A DNA stretch of 64,000 bases from Sphingopyxis indica (GTDB lineage: Bacteria > Pseudomonadota > Alphaproteobacteria > Sphingomonadales > Sphingomonadaceae). Numbering within the stretch: the first letter of the stretch is position 1; every line of letters starts with the position of its first letter. The stretch spans positions 1-64,000 of the forward strand of contig NZ_FZPA01000004.1 in NCBI RefSeq assembly GCF_900188185.1. The letters are read 5' to 3'. The notes beneath the pieces were generated by a model. It ran no database searches, was not told the DNA's origin, and saw nothing but the letters and a program-made list of their open reading frames with translations. Positions 27,205 to 35,337 of this stretch are shown piece after piece. Position numbers and translations under genes: made by a program.

Positions 27205-28293
27205 ATGCAGAACCGGACACCGATTGCGGCGGAGGCGCGGCCGGCGCTTCCCGACTTCACGCCGGTGCCGCGCAAGTTTCGGCATGACGGGTGGACGCCC
27301 GAGCGGCAGCGGGCGTTTATCGCGGCGCTTGCCGATACGGGGTCGGTCAGCCGGGCGGCGGCGATGGTCAATATGGCGCAGCGCAATTGCTATACGCTGC
27401 GGCGCGCGCCCGGCGCGGAGAGCTTCCGGCGGGCGTGGGAGGCGGCGCTCGATTTCGGAATCGCGCGGCTGAAGGACATTGCCTTCGAGCGCGCGATCGA
27501 GGGCTATCAGGTGCCGGTGTTCGTCGGCGGCAAGCTGATGGGCTTTCGGCGCAAATATAATGATGCGCTGCTGATGTTCTGTCTGCGCCACTATGGGCAG
27601 GACGGCGGCGGGCGGCGCACGACGGTCAACTATTTTTCGACGCGGGCGAGCGCGGGGTCCTTCGAGACGCCGCTTCGCGGCTCCTCGGGACGAGCGGGAG
27701 CCGGCGAGGGCGCGGCGGGCGCCGTGGCCGAGGCTTCGACGACGACGGTGCGCACGGTGATCCACGGCGAGCGCGCGGCGCGCGATGCGGCGGCGGCGCA
27801 GGACGCCGCGGCGGGGGCGGTCGAGGGGTTTGCGGGGGTCGAACTCGACGCGCAGGCAATGGCCGAGATCGACGCGGCGCTGCACGCGCTCGCGGCGCGG
27901 CGGCGCGCGATCGAGGGGGTGGTCGCGGCGGGCGGGGCCGCGCGGGTCGCGGCCGAGGCCGACGACGAGGCGACGGGGCTGGTGCGGCTGGGCGAAAGGG
28001 ACTCGCCCTATTGGGGTGCGCTCGAGATGAACGAAGGGCTCGCGGACCTCGAGCCGCCGGCGCGCTTCGGCGGGGAGGCCGACTGGGTGCAGGCGGGGGC
28101 CGACATGCCCGAGGGGTATCGCGAATGGATCGAGGCCGCCGAGGCGCGCGGCGAGGCGGTGCCGGTGCTTCCCGTGGCGGCGCGGCCGGAGGGCGGCGAC
28201 GGGGTGGCGGCGGTGAAGAAGCGGCCGCCGCGGCGGCGCGGGACACGCCGCGAGGCGGCGACGGTCAGGCCGCGCGGGGAAGCTCGGCGCTGA
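27205..28293 (+). CDS. Conserved sphingomonad helix-turn-helix protein (terminase-small-subunit-like)
   Basis: This 362-residue protein starts after GGGAGGG. Residues about 30-65 form a helix-turn-helix (WTPERQRAFIAALADTGSVS, then RAAAMVNMAQRNCYTLRR), reminiscent of phage terminase small subunits and of resolvase-type HTHs. Residues 70-135 (FRRAWEAALDFG, AFERAIEGYQVPVFVGGK, FRRKYNDALLMFCLRHYG) are a conserved block. The C-terminal half is Ala/Gly/Glu-rich and low in complexity, ending in a basic KKRPPRRRGTRR tail. I do not know its function; DNA binding is likely. Its 3' end overlaps the convergent broken histidine kinase by 29 bp. It restores the high-GC style of the chromosome after the AT-richer patch. 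Confidence 0.6.
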   Translation: MQNRTPIAAEARPALPDFTPVPRKFRHDGWTPERQRAFIAALADTGSVSRAAAMVNMAQRNCYTLRRAPGAESFRRAWEAALDFGIARLKDIAFERAIEGYQVPVFVGGKLMGFRRKYNDALLMFCLRHYGQDGGGRRTTVNYFSTRASAGSFETPLRGSSGRAGAGEGAAGAVAEASTTTVRTVIHGERAARDAAAAQDAAAGAVEGFAGVELDAQAMAEIDAALHALAARRRAIEGVVAAGGAARVAAEADDEATGLVRLGERDSPYWGALEMNEGLADLEPPARFGGEADWVQAGADMPEGYREWIEAAEARGEAVPVLPVAARPEGGDGVAAVKKRPPRRRGTRREAATVRPRGEARR

Positions 28294-28970
28294 CCATCGT
28301 GCCGCGGCTCGTGCGCGCGATCGCGAAGGTGCCGCCGAGTTGCGCGACGCGTTCGCGCATGCTGGCGAGGCCGACGCCGCGATTGCGCACCGTCTTGCCC
28401 GCGGCGAGGACGGGGCAGATGCCGATGCCGTCGTCGTTGATCGTAAGGATCAGCCTCCGCCTGCACGACGAGATCGACGTCGACGCGGCGCGCGCGGGCG
28501 TGGCGCGCGACATTGGCGAGCGCTTCCTGCGCGACGCGGTAGAGCGCGACTTCGGCGGCGGGGGCGAGCTCGAGCGGGCCGTGCGGTGCGCGGAAGCGAG
28601 TGCTGAGCCCGGTGCGCCGTTCGAAGCCCTCGGCGAAGATCGCCAGCGCGGCGCGCAGCCCGGCGCCGAGCAGCTCGGGCGGGACGACCTGGTCGAGCGT
28701 CTGCATCTGGACGCGGATCGACGCGACCGACTCGGCGATCGAGCGGCAGAGCGCCTCGGCCTCGTGCGGGCGCTCGACCTGGCCGAGCGCGAGCAGGCTG
28801 AACTGGATCGCGACGAGTTGCTGCGCCATGTCGTCGTGGAGTTCGCGCGCGATGCGCCGCCGCTCTTCCTGTTCGGCGAGCAGGAGGGCCTCGTGGAGAA
28901 AGGCATCGGTGGGGAGGGGCGAATCGGGGGCTTGCCCGTCCGGCGGAAATATTATCGCTGACTCCATCAC
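28265..28970 (-). pseudogene. Frameshifted sensor histidine kinase, NarL/UhpB type
   Basis: From ATG 28970 the frame gives a HisKA_3 dimerisation domain with phospho-acceptor His45 (RRRIARELHDDMAQQ) and the ATPase N-box (VAQEALANVARHARA). Near 28455-28462, just after VDVDLVVQAE, the sequence slips. A second frame continues as LILTINDDGIGI (G1 box), GVGLASMRERVAQLGG (G2 box) and GTMVSAELPRAA, ending at 28265. The span of 706 nt is one more than a multiple of three, fitting a 1-nt insertion or 2-nt loss. As read, no full ATPase domain is made. It could be a real pseudogene or a consensus error. There is no sensor domain and no response regulator nearby. Confidence 0.75.
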
Positions 28971-29329
28971 GCTGCTCCCCTGCGATGCGAATGGCGACCC
29001 GGTTTCCCCGCGCCGTTCTGTTCGCCAGCGCGGCCTGACGGTCGCCTGTCGCCGGAGTCGGGGGGTTGCCCCTAAGTATGGATACCTAAGCGGCGCGGGC
29101 TATGCAGATTCTGTCAAAATGTTGAAAGGCGGGGCGCAATTCGTCGATTCCGTGATAATGACGAGGAATCGGGGTGGGCCGGCCCCGATGGCGGCGGCGT
29201 TTTTCGGGGTTATTCCTGATGCCGGGTGCGGGATTTCCCTTTAGGGTGACGCCCGGGCAACGGACCGGACGAAGCAGCGGACCAGCGAGTGCTTCGAAAG
29301 CGCCGGATGGCCGCCTGTGGGAGCGTACC
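28971..29329. other. Divergent intergenic region between the kinase and the AraC regulator
   Basis: This 359-bp stretch must contain both promoters. Besides the dyad at 29073-29088, it has a smaller inverted repeat, CGATTCC (29145-29151) with GGAATCG (29165-29171). No convincing gene was seen. Confidence 0.5.
29073..29088. promoter_or_regulatory. Dyad operator candidate TAnGTAT-GG-ATACnTA
   Basis: TAAGTAT and ATACCTA form a 16-bp dyad with one mismatched pair around a GG centre. A direct repeat of CCTAAG (29071-29076 and 29085-29090) overlaps it. The dyad of heptamers is the kind of site bound by NarL/FixJ-type regulators, but assignment is by pattern only. It lies about 100 bp upstream of the kinase gene and 240 bp upstream of the AraC-type gene. 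Confidence 0.35.
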
Positions 29330-30331
29330 ATGATTTCTTCGTCGAGCGTCGGCGGCGACTGGACCCTGGTGCCGGCCCATGCGGTCGATAGCACGCGCGA
29401 GGCGGTGCTCGGCGCAGACCTCGACTCGATCCATTTTGCGCGCGGGGAGCCGGTCGACGGCCTGGCGCTCGCGGAGAGCGACGGGGTGAGCTATGCGAGC
29501 GGCAGCGTCGGCGGCCCGCTGGCTTTGCTGGGACCCCTGTCCGAAAGCCTGATCACGATCGGGCTGGGTCTTCGACTGAACCCCGGATCGCGCCAATGGC
29601 TGAGCGAGGTGCGCACCGGCAACATCTGTGTCGTCCACCCCGGCGACGAGCATCGCGGGCTGTTCATGCCGGGAAGCCTCTACGTCACTGCGCGGCTCTC
29701 GGCCGATCAGCTCGAGGAATTTTCGGCGGAGATGGGGCTGGTGCTCGACGCGCGGCAGCTCGGCGGATCGGGCGTCAGCTCCCACCGCGCCGCCGACGGG
29801 CCGCTGGCGATGCTGCGCAGCGGTTTCGAGCGGGTGCATCGCCGGGACCCCGGCGTGCCGGGCTCGCCGGTGCTCGGTCGCTTCACGCTCGAAACGGTGA
29901 TCGGCGCTCTCGCGCGCGAGCCGCGGGCGGTTCCGGGCGCGCGTATGCCGGTCGGCTATGGCCGGATCGTGGCGCGCGCGCTCGACTATATCGAGGCCAA
30001 TCTGGCGGCGCCGCTGTCGAACCGCACGATCGCGCGCGCCGCCTTTACCTCTGAGGCGACCCTGCATCGCGCGTTTCTGGAGCTCTTCGGCGAGACGCCG
30101 CAGACCTTTGTCCGCAAATGGCGCCTCAACCGCATCCGCCAGGATCTGGCGAGCGAAGCCGAGGCGCGATGCACGATCACGATGATCGCCAATCGCTGGG
30201 GGGTGAGCGAGCTCGGGCGGTTCGCGGGGCTCTATCGGTCGCTGTTCGGCGAACTGCCGTCGGAAACGCGCGCGCGCGCGGCGGCGCTCAGAAATCCGGC
30301 AGCGCCTGGCGGGCAAAGCCCCAGCCCTTGA
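29330..30331 (+). CDS. AraC/XylS family transcriptional regulator
   Basis: This 333-residue regulator begins at ATG 29330 after GGGAG. The N-terminal 200 residues form a cupin-like sensing domain without recognisable ligand residues. The C-terminal ~100 residues are the double helix-turn-helix: LDYIEANLAAPLSNRTIARA, TSEATLHRAFLELFGETPQTF, RWGVSELGRFAGLYRSLFGELP. Target genes are unknown; it stands alone, divergent from a broken histidine kinase. Its last 44 bp overlap the 3' end of the convergent ligD, so its extreme C-terminus is coded opposite the LigD C-terminus. Confidence 0.85.
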   Translation: MISSSSVGGDWTLVPAHAVDSTREAVLGADLDSIHFARGEPVDGLALAESDGVSYASGSVGGPLALLGPLSESLITIGLGLRLNPGSRQWLSEVRTGNICVVHPGDEHRGLFMPGSLYVTARLSADQLEEFSAEMGLVLDARQLGGSGVSSHRAADGPLAMLRSGFERVHRRDPGVPGSPVLGRFTLETVIGALAREPRAVPGARMPVGYGRIVARALDYIEANLAAPLSNRTIARAAFTSEATLHRAFLELFGETPQTFVRKWRLNRIRQDLASEAEARCTITMIANRWGVSELGRFAGLYRSLFGELPSETRARAAALRNPAAPGGQSPSP

Positions 30332-32795
30332 GTTCGGCGCTCGCGGCGCGCTCCAGCAGGTCTTCGGCGTCCCCGATGCTCCAGCGGCGCGGGCTGTCCA
30401 CCTCGGCGAGCGCGTCCCAGCCGATCGGCGCCGCGACCGGCGCGCCTTCGCGCGCGCGCGCCGAATAGGGCATCACCGCGGTGCTGCCGCGCTGGTTGCG
30501 AAGATAGTCGATGAAGATCCTGCCCTTGCGCTTCGCCTTGCTCATCGTCGCGGTGAAGCGGCCGGGTTCCGACAGCGCGAGCGCTTCCGCGAAGCGTTTC
30601 GCAAAATCCTTGTGCGCGTCCCAGCTGTGGCCGGGGCTCAGCGGCACGACGACATGCACCCCCTTGCCGCCCGAGAGCATCGCGAAGCTGACGAGGCCGA
30701 TGTCGGCGAGCTGGCGCTTCAGGTCGGCGGCGGCTTTCTTGACGTCGGCGAAATCGAGCCCTTCGTCGGGGTCGAGGTCGAAGACCATGCGGTCGGGCCG
30801 TTCGACGGCGTCGGCGTGGCTGCCCCAGCCGTGAAATTCGATCGTCCCCATCTGGACGCAGGCGAGGATGCCGTCCGCATCCTCGACATAGAGATAATCC
30901 TCGACCGCGCCGTCCTTCTCTTCGATCGGGACGTGGCGGACGTGGGGGCCGAAGCTGCCCGAATCATGCTTCTGGAAGAAGCATTGCTTTGCGCGTCCTT
31001 GCGGGCAGCGGACGAGGCTGACCGGGCGGCGCGCGAGGTGCGGGAGCATGACCGGCGCCACCGCGGCATAATAGTCGGCGAGATCGCCCTTGGTCGCCTT
31101 TGCCTCGGGGAAGATGATACGGTCGCGGCTGCTGATCTTCACGTCGCTCGCGGGGGCGGGGGCTTTCGCCCTGGTTTCGGGTGTCACGTCCTTCGCCTCC
31201 TTGTCGGCGCGCAGGCCGACGAAGCTCGCGTGGCGGACCGCGCCGCCGGCGGTATATTCGGCGAAGGCGATCTCGGCGACAAGATCGGGCTTTACCCAAT
31301 GGACCTTGCGCGCCGCCGCCCTGTCGACTTCGACCGGCGCGGTCTTGCGCGCGCGGCGCGCGAGTTTCGCCGCGAGCGTCGCCATCGTATCGGCGTCGAA
31401 GCCGGTTCCGACATTGCCCTTGTAGACGAGCTCGTCCTTTTCGCGCTGCGCGAGGAGCAGCGAGGCAAAGGGGCGCGCCTTCGCCGAACTCTCCTTCCAG
31501 CCGACGATGACGAATTCCTGGCGGCGGGTGCATTTGACCTTCACCCAATTCTTCGAGCGGCGGCCCGCATAGGGCGCATCGGCGCGCTTGGCGATGATCC
31601 CTTCCTGCCCGGCGCCGCACATCGCGTCGTAGAGTTTTTCGCCCGCGCCGATGACATGGTCGGCGACCGCGATCGGCGGCGCCGCGTCGCCGAGCAGCGC
31701 TTCGAGGCGCTCCTTGCGTTCGAGATTGCCGAGCGCGGTGAGCGGCTTGCCGCCCTCTTCGAGCAGGTCGAAGGCGAAGAAGCGAAGATCGGTCGCTTCG
31801 TCCTGCGCGCCGTGCCCGCGCTTCAACACCGCCTGAAGCGAGGAGAAGTCGGGGTTGCCGTCCTTGCCATAGGCGACGATCTCGCCGTCGATCAGGCACG
31901 GCGGCAGGTCGAGCGCGGCGATGTGGCGCGCGAGCGGCGCGAACTTGCCGGCCCAGTCGAGCCCGCTGCGCGTATAGACGACGACCCGCTCCCCCGCCGC
32001 GGCGACGAGCGCGCGATAACCGTCGAACTTGATCTCGTGAAACCAGTTGTTGCCCGCCGGCACGCTGTCGACGAGCGTTGCGAGCTGGAGCTTGCGGAAT
32101 TTGGGCGGTCTGGCGCCGGTCTTCGCGGTTTTGGCGACCTTGCGGTTATGCGCGGCGGCGGCGGTCATCTTCTTCGCGAAGAGCTTGCCCTTCGCGCCCT
32201 TCAGCGATTGCTCGCCGCCTTCGTCGCCCGCGATCTCGGCCATCGGGCGGCCGGTGAGGACGCTGGTGAGGTAGCGGCCGGTGAGGTCGTCGCTGCCGCC
32301 CGCATAGGCATCGTCGATCTTGCGGAGCAGCCAGTTCTCGCGCTTTTCGCCCTTGCGCGGCTTCATGCGGACGAGCAGCCATTCGCCCTTCATCCGCTCG
32401 CCGTCGAGGGTGAAATGGAGGTGGCCGCGCTCGATGTCCTTCGCGCTCTTGCCTTCGACCGGTGCCCAGGTGCCGCGGTCCCACAGCATCACCGTGCCGC
32501 CGCCATATTCGCCCCTGGGGATCACCCCCTCGAAATCGGCATAGGCCATCGGATGATCTTCGGTGCGCACCGCGAGCCGCTTGTCGTCGGGGTTCGCGCT
32601 CGGCCCCTTGGTGACCGCCCAGCTTTTGAGCACGCCACCCGCCTCGAGCCGGAAATCGTAATGGAGGCGCGTCGCGTCGTGCTTCTGGACGATGAAGCGA
32701 TTGCCGGAGCCTTTCGCGACCTTGCCCGCGGGTTCGGGGGTCAGCTTGAAATCGCGCTTTTTGTTATATTGGGCGAGGGGATCGGCACGGGTCAT
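30288..32795 (-). CDS. ligD: ATP-dependent DNA ligase LigD (phosphoesterase-ligase-polymerase)
   Basis: This 835-residue multidomain enzyme serves bacterial non-homologous end joining. The order is a 3'-phosphoesterase (residues ~1-180; FIVQKHDATRLHYDFRLE), an ATP-dependent ligase (~230-530; adenylated Lys256 in HEIKFDGYRALV) and a primase-type polymerase (~560-830; metal-binding Asp pair at 673-675 in DLDPDEG, MLSGGKGVHVVVPL). This is the Pseudomonas-like domain order. It lies 156 bp downstream of ku on the same strand, so the two likely form one repair unit. Confidence 0.95.
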   Translation of the reverse strand: MTRADPLAQYNKKRDFKLTPEPAGKVAKGSGNRFIVQKHDATRLHYDFRLEAGGVLKSWAVTKGPSANPDDKRLAVRTEDHPMAYADFEGVIPRGEYGGGTVMLWDRGTWAPVEGKSAKDIERGHLHFTLDGERMKGEWLLVRMKPRKGEKRENWLLRKIDDAYAGGSDDLTGRYLTSVLTGRPMAEIAGDEGGEQSLKGAKGKLFAKKMTAAAAHNRKVAKTAKTGARPPKFRKLQLATLVDSVPAGNNWFHEIKFDGYRALVAAAGERVVVYTRSGLDWAGKFAPLARHIAALDLPPCLIDGEIVAYGKDGNPDFSSLQAVLKRGHGAQDEATDLRFFAFDLLEEGGKPLTALGNLERKERLEALLGDAAPPIAVADHVIGAGEKLYDAMCGAGQEGIIAKRADAPYAGRRSKNWVKVKCTRRQEFVIVGWKESSAKARPFASLLLAQREKDELVYKGNVGTGFDADTMATLAAKLARRARKTAPVEVDRAAARKVHWVKPDLVAEIAFAEYTAGGAVRHASFVGLRADKEAKDVTPETRAKAPAPASDVKISSRDRIIFPEAKATKGDLADYYAAVAPVMLPHLARRPVSLVRCPQGRAKQCFFQKHDSGSFGPHVRHVPIEEKDGAVEDYLYVEDADGILACVQMGTIEFHGWGSHADAVERPDRMVFDLDPDEGLDFADVKKAAADLKRQLADIGLVSFAMLSGGKGVHVVVPLSPGHSWDAHKDFAKRFAEALALSEPGRFTATMSKAKRKGRIFIDYLRNQRGSTAVMPYSARAREGAPVAAPIGWDALAEVDSPRRWSIGDAEDLLERAASAELKGWGFARQALPDF

Positions 32796-32812
32796 CGCGC
32801 GCTCGCTTTTTC

Positions 32813-32920
32813 GTGCCCCTGCGAAGGCAGGGGCCCATCACCGATGCGGGCGATACGAGCCGAACCATAGGCAAATGGCGCGAGGCCGGATGATGGGCCC
32901 CTGCCTTCGCAGGGGCACAC
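32813..32920. repeat. Family A paired hairpin (REPIN-like), copy 2
   Basis: The left hairpin CCCCTGC-GAAG-GCAGGGG and its inverted partner at 32898-32915 are flanked by GTG/CCCATCA ends. The stem differs from copy 1 by a paired C-G to T-A change on both sides, so base pairing is kept. It sits in the gap between ku and ligD. Confidence 0.75.
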
Positions 32921-32951
32921 GGCAGCGAAAGGCGATCCGGCTCTCACGAGG

Positions 32952-33809
32952 CTATGCCCGCTTCTTGGCCGGCGCCTTTTTCGCCGGCGCCTTCTTCGCC
33001 GCGGTCGCGGTCTTTTTCTTGCCGTCAACCGACGCCTTGAGCGCCGCCATCAGGTCGATGACGTTCGAGCCTTCGCGAATGCCGGCGGGCTCTTCGACAT
33101 CCTCGAGCACGCGCTTGCCCTTTGCCTTCGCCTTTTTTGCGATCACGCGCTTGATCGCATCGACATAATGGTTGTGAAAATCGCTCGCGTCGAACTTGCC
33201 GGTCTTCCTGTCGATCAGCGTTTCGGCGAGGTCGAGGAGGTCGGCGTCGGGTTTCGAGGCGGGGATGTCGCGGAAATAGCTCGCCGCCTTGTTCACCTCG
33301 TCGGCATAGCGCAGCATTTCGAGGACGAGGCCCCTGCCGCACGGGCGCAGACCGACGAGCTGTTCCTGCCCGCGCAGCGCGAGCTGGCCGAGCCCGACCT
33401 TTTTCGTGCGGCGGAGCGCCTCGCGCAGCACGATATAGGCCTCTTCGGCGAGCTCGTCGGCGGGGACGACATAATAGGGCTTTTCATAATAGAGGATGTC
33501 GATGTCGCTCGCCTCGACGAACTGGACGAGCTCGAGCGTGCGCTTGCTCTCGAGCTTGACCGCCTCGATCTCCTCCTCGTCGAGCAGGACATAATTGCCC
33601 TTTGACAGCTCATAGCCCTTGACGATGTCGTCCTTGTCGATCGGACCGATGCCGGGGACGATTTTCTCATATTTGACCGGCTTGCCGCTCGGTTCGTGGA
33701 TCTGGCGAAAGCTGACGCTCGCGCCCGATCTGGTCGCGGGATAGATTTCGACCGGGATCGACACCAGGGCGAGGCGGATCTGTCCCTTCCAATAGGCGCG
33801 CGCGGCCAT
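32952..33809 (-). CDS. ku: Non-homologous end joining protein Ku
   Basis: This 285-residue Ku homologue begins MAARAYWKGQIRLALVSIPVE, the conserved bacterial Ku start. It has the beta-barrel DNA-encircling core (EKIVPGIG, KGYELSKGNYVLLDEEEIEAV, YYEKPYYVVPADELAEEAY) and a Lys/Ala-rich C-terminal tail ([14 protein letters not shown]) of the sort that binds DNA or LigD. It forms a homodimer that protects DNA ends and recruits LigD, encoded directly downstream. The upstream neighbour is divergent. Confidence 0.95.
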   Translation of the reverse strand: MAARAYWKGQIRLALVSIPVEIYPATRSGASVSFRQIHEPSGKPVKYEKIVPGIGPIDKDDIVKGYELSKGNYVLLDEEEIEAVKLESKRTLELVQFVEASDIDILYYEKPYYVVPADELAEEAYIVLREALRRTKKVGLGQLALRGQEQLVGLRPCGRGLVLEMLRYADEVNKAASYFRDIPASKPDADLLDLAETLIDRKTGKFDASDFHNHYVDAIKRVIAKKAKAKGKRVLEDVEEPAGIREGSNVIDLMAALKASVDGKKKTATAAKKAPAKKAPAKKRA

Positions 33810-33938
33810 GCTTCACCTCGATTACGCTGCCCCCATGCGAGTCCAAATGATCGGAGCGGCGCGGAGTTCCCCGCCGCGCCCCTTGATTTGCCGTCGCGGC
33901 TCGCCTAGCGGCGCGGCACCGATGTGGAGAATTTGACG

Positions 33939-34205
33939 ATGACCGATACGCCCCCCGACCGCCTGTCGACCAACCCGCGCTCGCCCCATTTCGACATGGA
34001 GGTGCTGCAGCGCGGCATCGGCATCCGCTTCAAGGGGCAGGAGCGCACCGACGTCGAGGAATATTCGATTTCCGAAGGCTGGATCCGCGTTGCCGCGGGC
34101 AAGTCGAAGGATCGTTTCGGCCAGCCGATGACGATCAAGCTGTCGGGCCCGGTCGAGGCATGGTTCGAGGATGGCGCCGGCGAGGGTGAGGGCGAGGAGG
34201 CCTGA
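33939..34205 (+). CDS. DUF3297 family protein
   Basis: This small protein of 88 residues has the conserved text DRLSTNPRSPHFD and RGIGIRFKGQERTDVEEY, SEGWIRVAAG and KIKLSGPVEAWFE-like wording, which I recognise as DUF3297, widespread in proteobacteria and of unknown function. There is no signal peptide. The acidic Glu/Gly tail is typical. ATG 33939 is chosen; an in-frame GTG 15 nt upstream would add five residues. It is divergent from ku and separated from the CHAP gene by a family A repeat. Confidence 0.8.
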   Translation: MTDTPPDRLSTNPRSPHFDMEVLQRGIGIRFKGQERTDVEEYSISEGWIRVAAGKSKDRFGQPMTIKLSGPVEAWFEDGAGEGEGEEA

Positions 34206-34256
34206 TCCCGTCGGTTCCCTGGCCGGAGTGCGATCCAGCCTCAAAGCAATAGCGGC

Positions 34257-34342
34257 GTGTCCCCGCGAAGGCGGGGACCCATCTTCGACCGGCTCAATAT
34301 GGCGCCGACAGGACATGGGCTCCCGCCTCCGCGGGAGCACAC
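34257..34342. repeat. Family A paired hairpin (REPIN-like), copy 3
   Basis: The left hairpin TCCCCGC-GAAG-GCGGGGA lies at 34260-34277 between GTGT and CCCAT. The inverted partner at 34315-34342 has the stem TCCCGC/GCGGGA with loop CTCC. It lies between two convergent genes (DUF3297 and the CHAP protein) and may help to end both transcripts. Confidence 0.75.
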
Positions 34343-34381
34343 GGCTCTTCAATTCACTATGGCATCACCGGGACGAGCGGA

Positions 34382-34951
34382 TCAGTTGTCGAGCGAAGCC
34401 GCGACGAGTTCGAGGCCGTTGCCCGGTTTCCAATCGTTCCTGGCCCAGACGGGTTCGGCGAGTGCCGGCCCGGAGTCGTCCGCATTGGGATAGATGAAGC
34501 CCTGGACCGGGTTGGCGCGGGTGCCGAGGTCGCCGATCGGCGCATACCAGACGCGCACGAGGCTCCAGTCGCCGCGCTCGCTGACGTCGACGACGCGGAC
34601 GTCGCGCTCGATCTGGCCGCGGCGGCCGCGGATCGGCGACCAATTGGCGTGGCTGATCAGGATTTCGCGGTCGCCGACGATCTTTTCGACCACCGCGACA
34701 TGGCCGAAAGGCATGCCGGGGGTGCTCGCAAACGCCATCACCGCGCCTGCGCGCGGTTCCTGACCGCGGGCATAGTCGCCGGCGGCCTGCGCCCACCAGG
34801 TCTTGGCATTGCCGTGGATGTCGATGCCCGATTCGCTGCGCGCGAAGGGGACGCATTGCAGATAGCCGCGCGCGGCGGCGGGGGTGGCGATCAGCCCGGC
34901 GAGCATCAGCGTGGATGCCAGAAAGGCACCGAAAAAGCGGCGAACGGGCAT
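34382..34951 (-). CDS. Secreted CHAP domain protein (peptidoglycan amidase/peptidase-like)
   Basis: This 189-residue protein has a signal peptide (residues 1 to about 28, ending TPAAA). A CHAP domain follows, with the catalytic Cys33 in YLQCVPFAR and His84 in PFGHVAVVE, then ANWSP completing the fold. CHAP enzymes cut peptidoglycan stem peptides or cross-bridges, here in the periplasm. The domain begins immediately after the signal peptide, and the C-terminal ~60 residues add a strand-rich tail of unknown role. A GGGGGGT site precedes the ATG. Confidence 0.85.
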   Translation of the reverse strand: MPVRRFFGAFLASTLMLAGLIATPAAARGYLQCVPFARSESGIDIHGNAKTWWAQAAGDYARGQEPRAGAVMAFASTPGMPFGHVAVVEKIVGDREILISHANWSPIRGRRGQIERDVRVVDVSERGDWSLVRVWYAPIGDLGTRANPVQGFIYPNADDSGPALAEPVWARNDWKPGNGLELVAASLDN

Positions 34952-35190
34952 GAAAGCGACCCCCCGATTGGCTTGTCTTCAAGCGCTGGAGGCTGTTTGC
35001 CACGGCGGCCGGCGGGCGCCAGCCCCGCGCGACGAAGCGCTTTGGCGGTGCGGTAAGTTGCGGAGCCTTTTGGTAAGACTTTCCTTTCGTCGCGCGCGGA
35101 AAGCGGTTCGTCGGCCGGGTGTCCTCGGTAGCAGAACGCGTTTGCGGAGTCTGTCCTGATCGGCTGGATTAGGGTCTGGACCCTAAAACC

Positions 35191-35306
35191 CGTTCGTCCT
35201 GAGGAGGGACTGAGCTTGTCGAAGCCCCGTCTCGAAGGACCGACGCGGCGCATGGTCCTTCGAGACGCCATTTCGACGGGGCTCAATGGCTCCTCAGGAC
35301 GAACGG
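35191..35306. repeat. Family B composite palindrome, copy 1
   Basis: Outer arms CGTTCGTCCTGAGGAG and CTCCTCAGGACGAACG enclose a second nested inverted pair (GTCTCGAAGGACC with GGTCCTTCGAGAC). The element is about 115 bp and could form one long hairpin. It lies between the CHAP gene (start 34951) and the GGDEF-EAL gene stop (35338). The rest of 34952-35190 shows no gene. Confidence 0.8.
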
Positions 35307-35337
35307 GAGACTTTGAATCCGCTTAACAGGACAGTCT

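Noticed and set aside
28008..28264. Continuation of the kinase first frame to 28008 as a long C-terminal tail
   Set aside because: After the slip the frame gives a low-complexity Arg/Pro/Ser peptide, while the alternative frame contains the G1 and G2 boxes. The latter is the real continuation.
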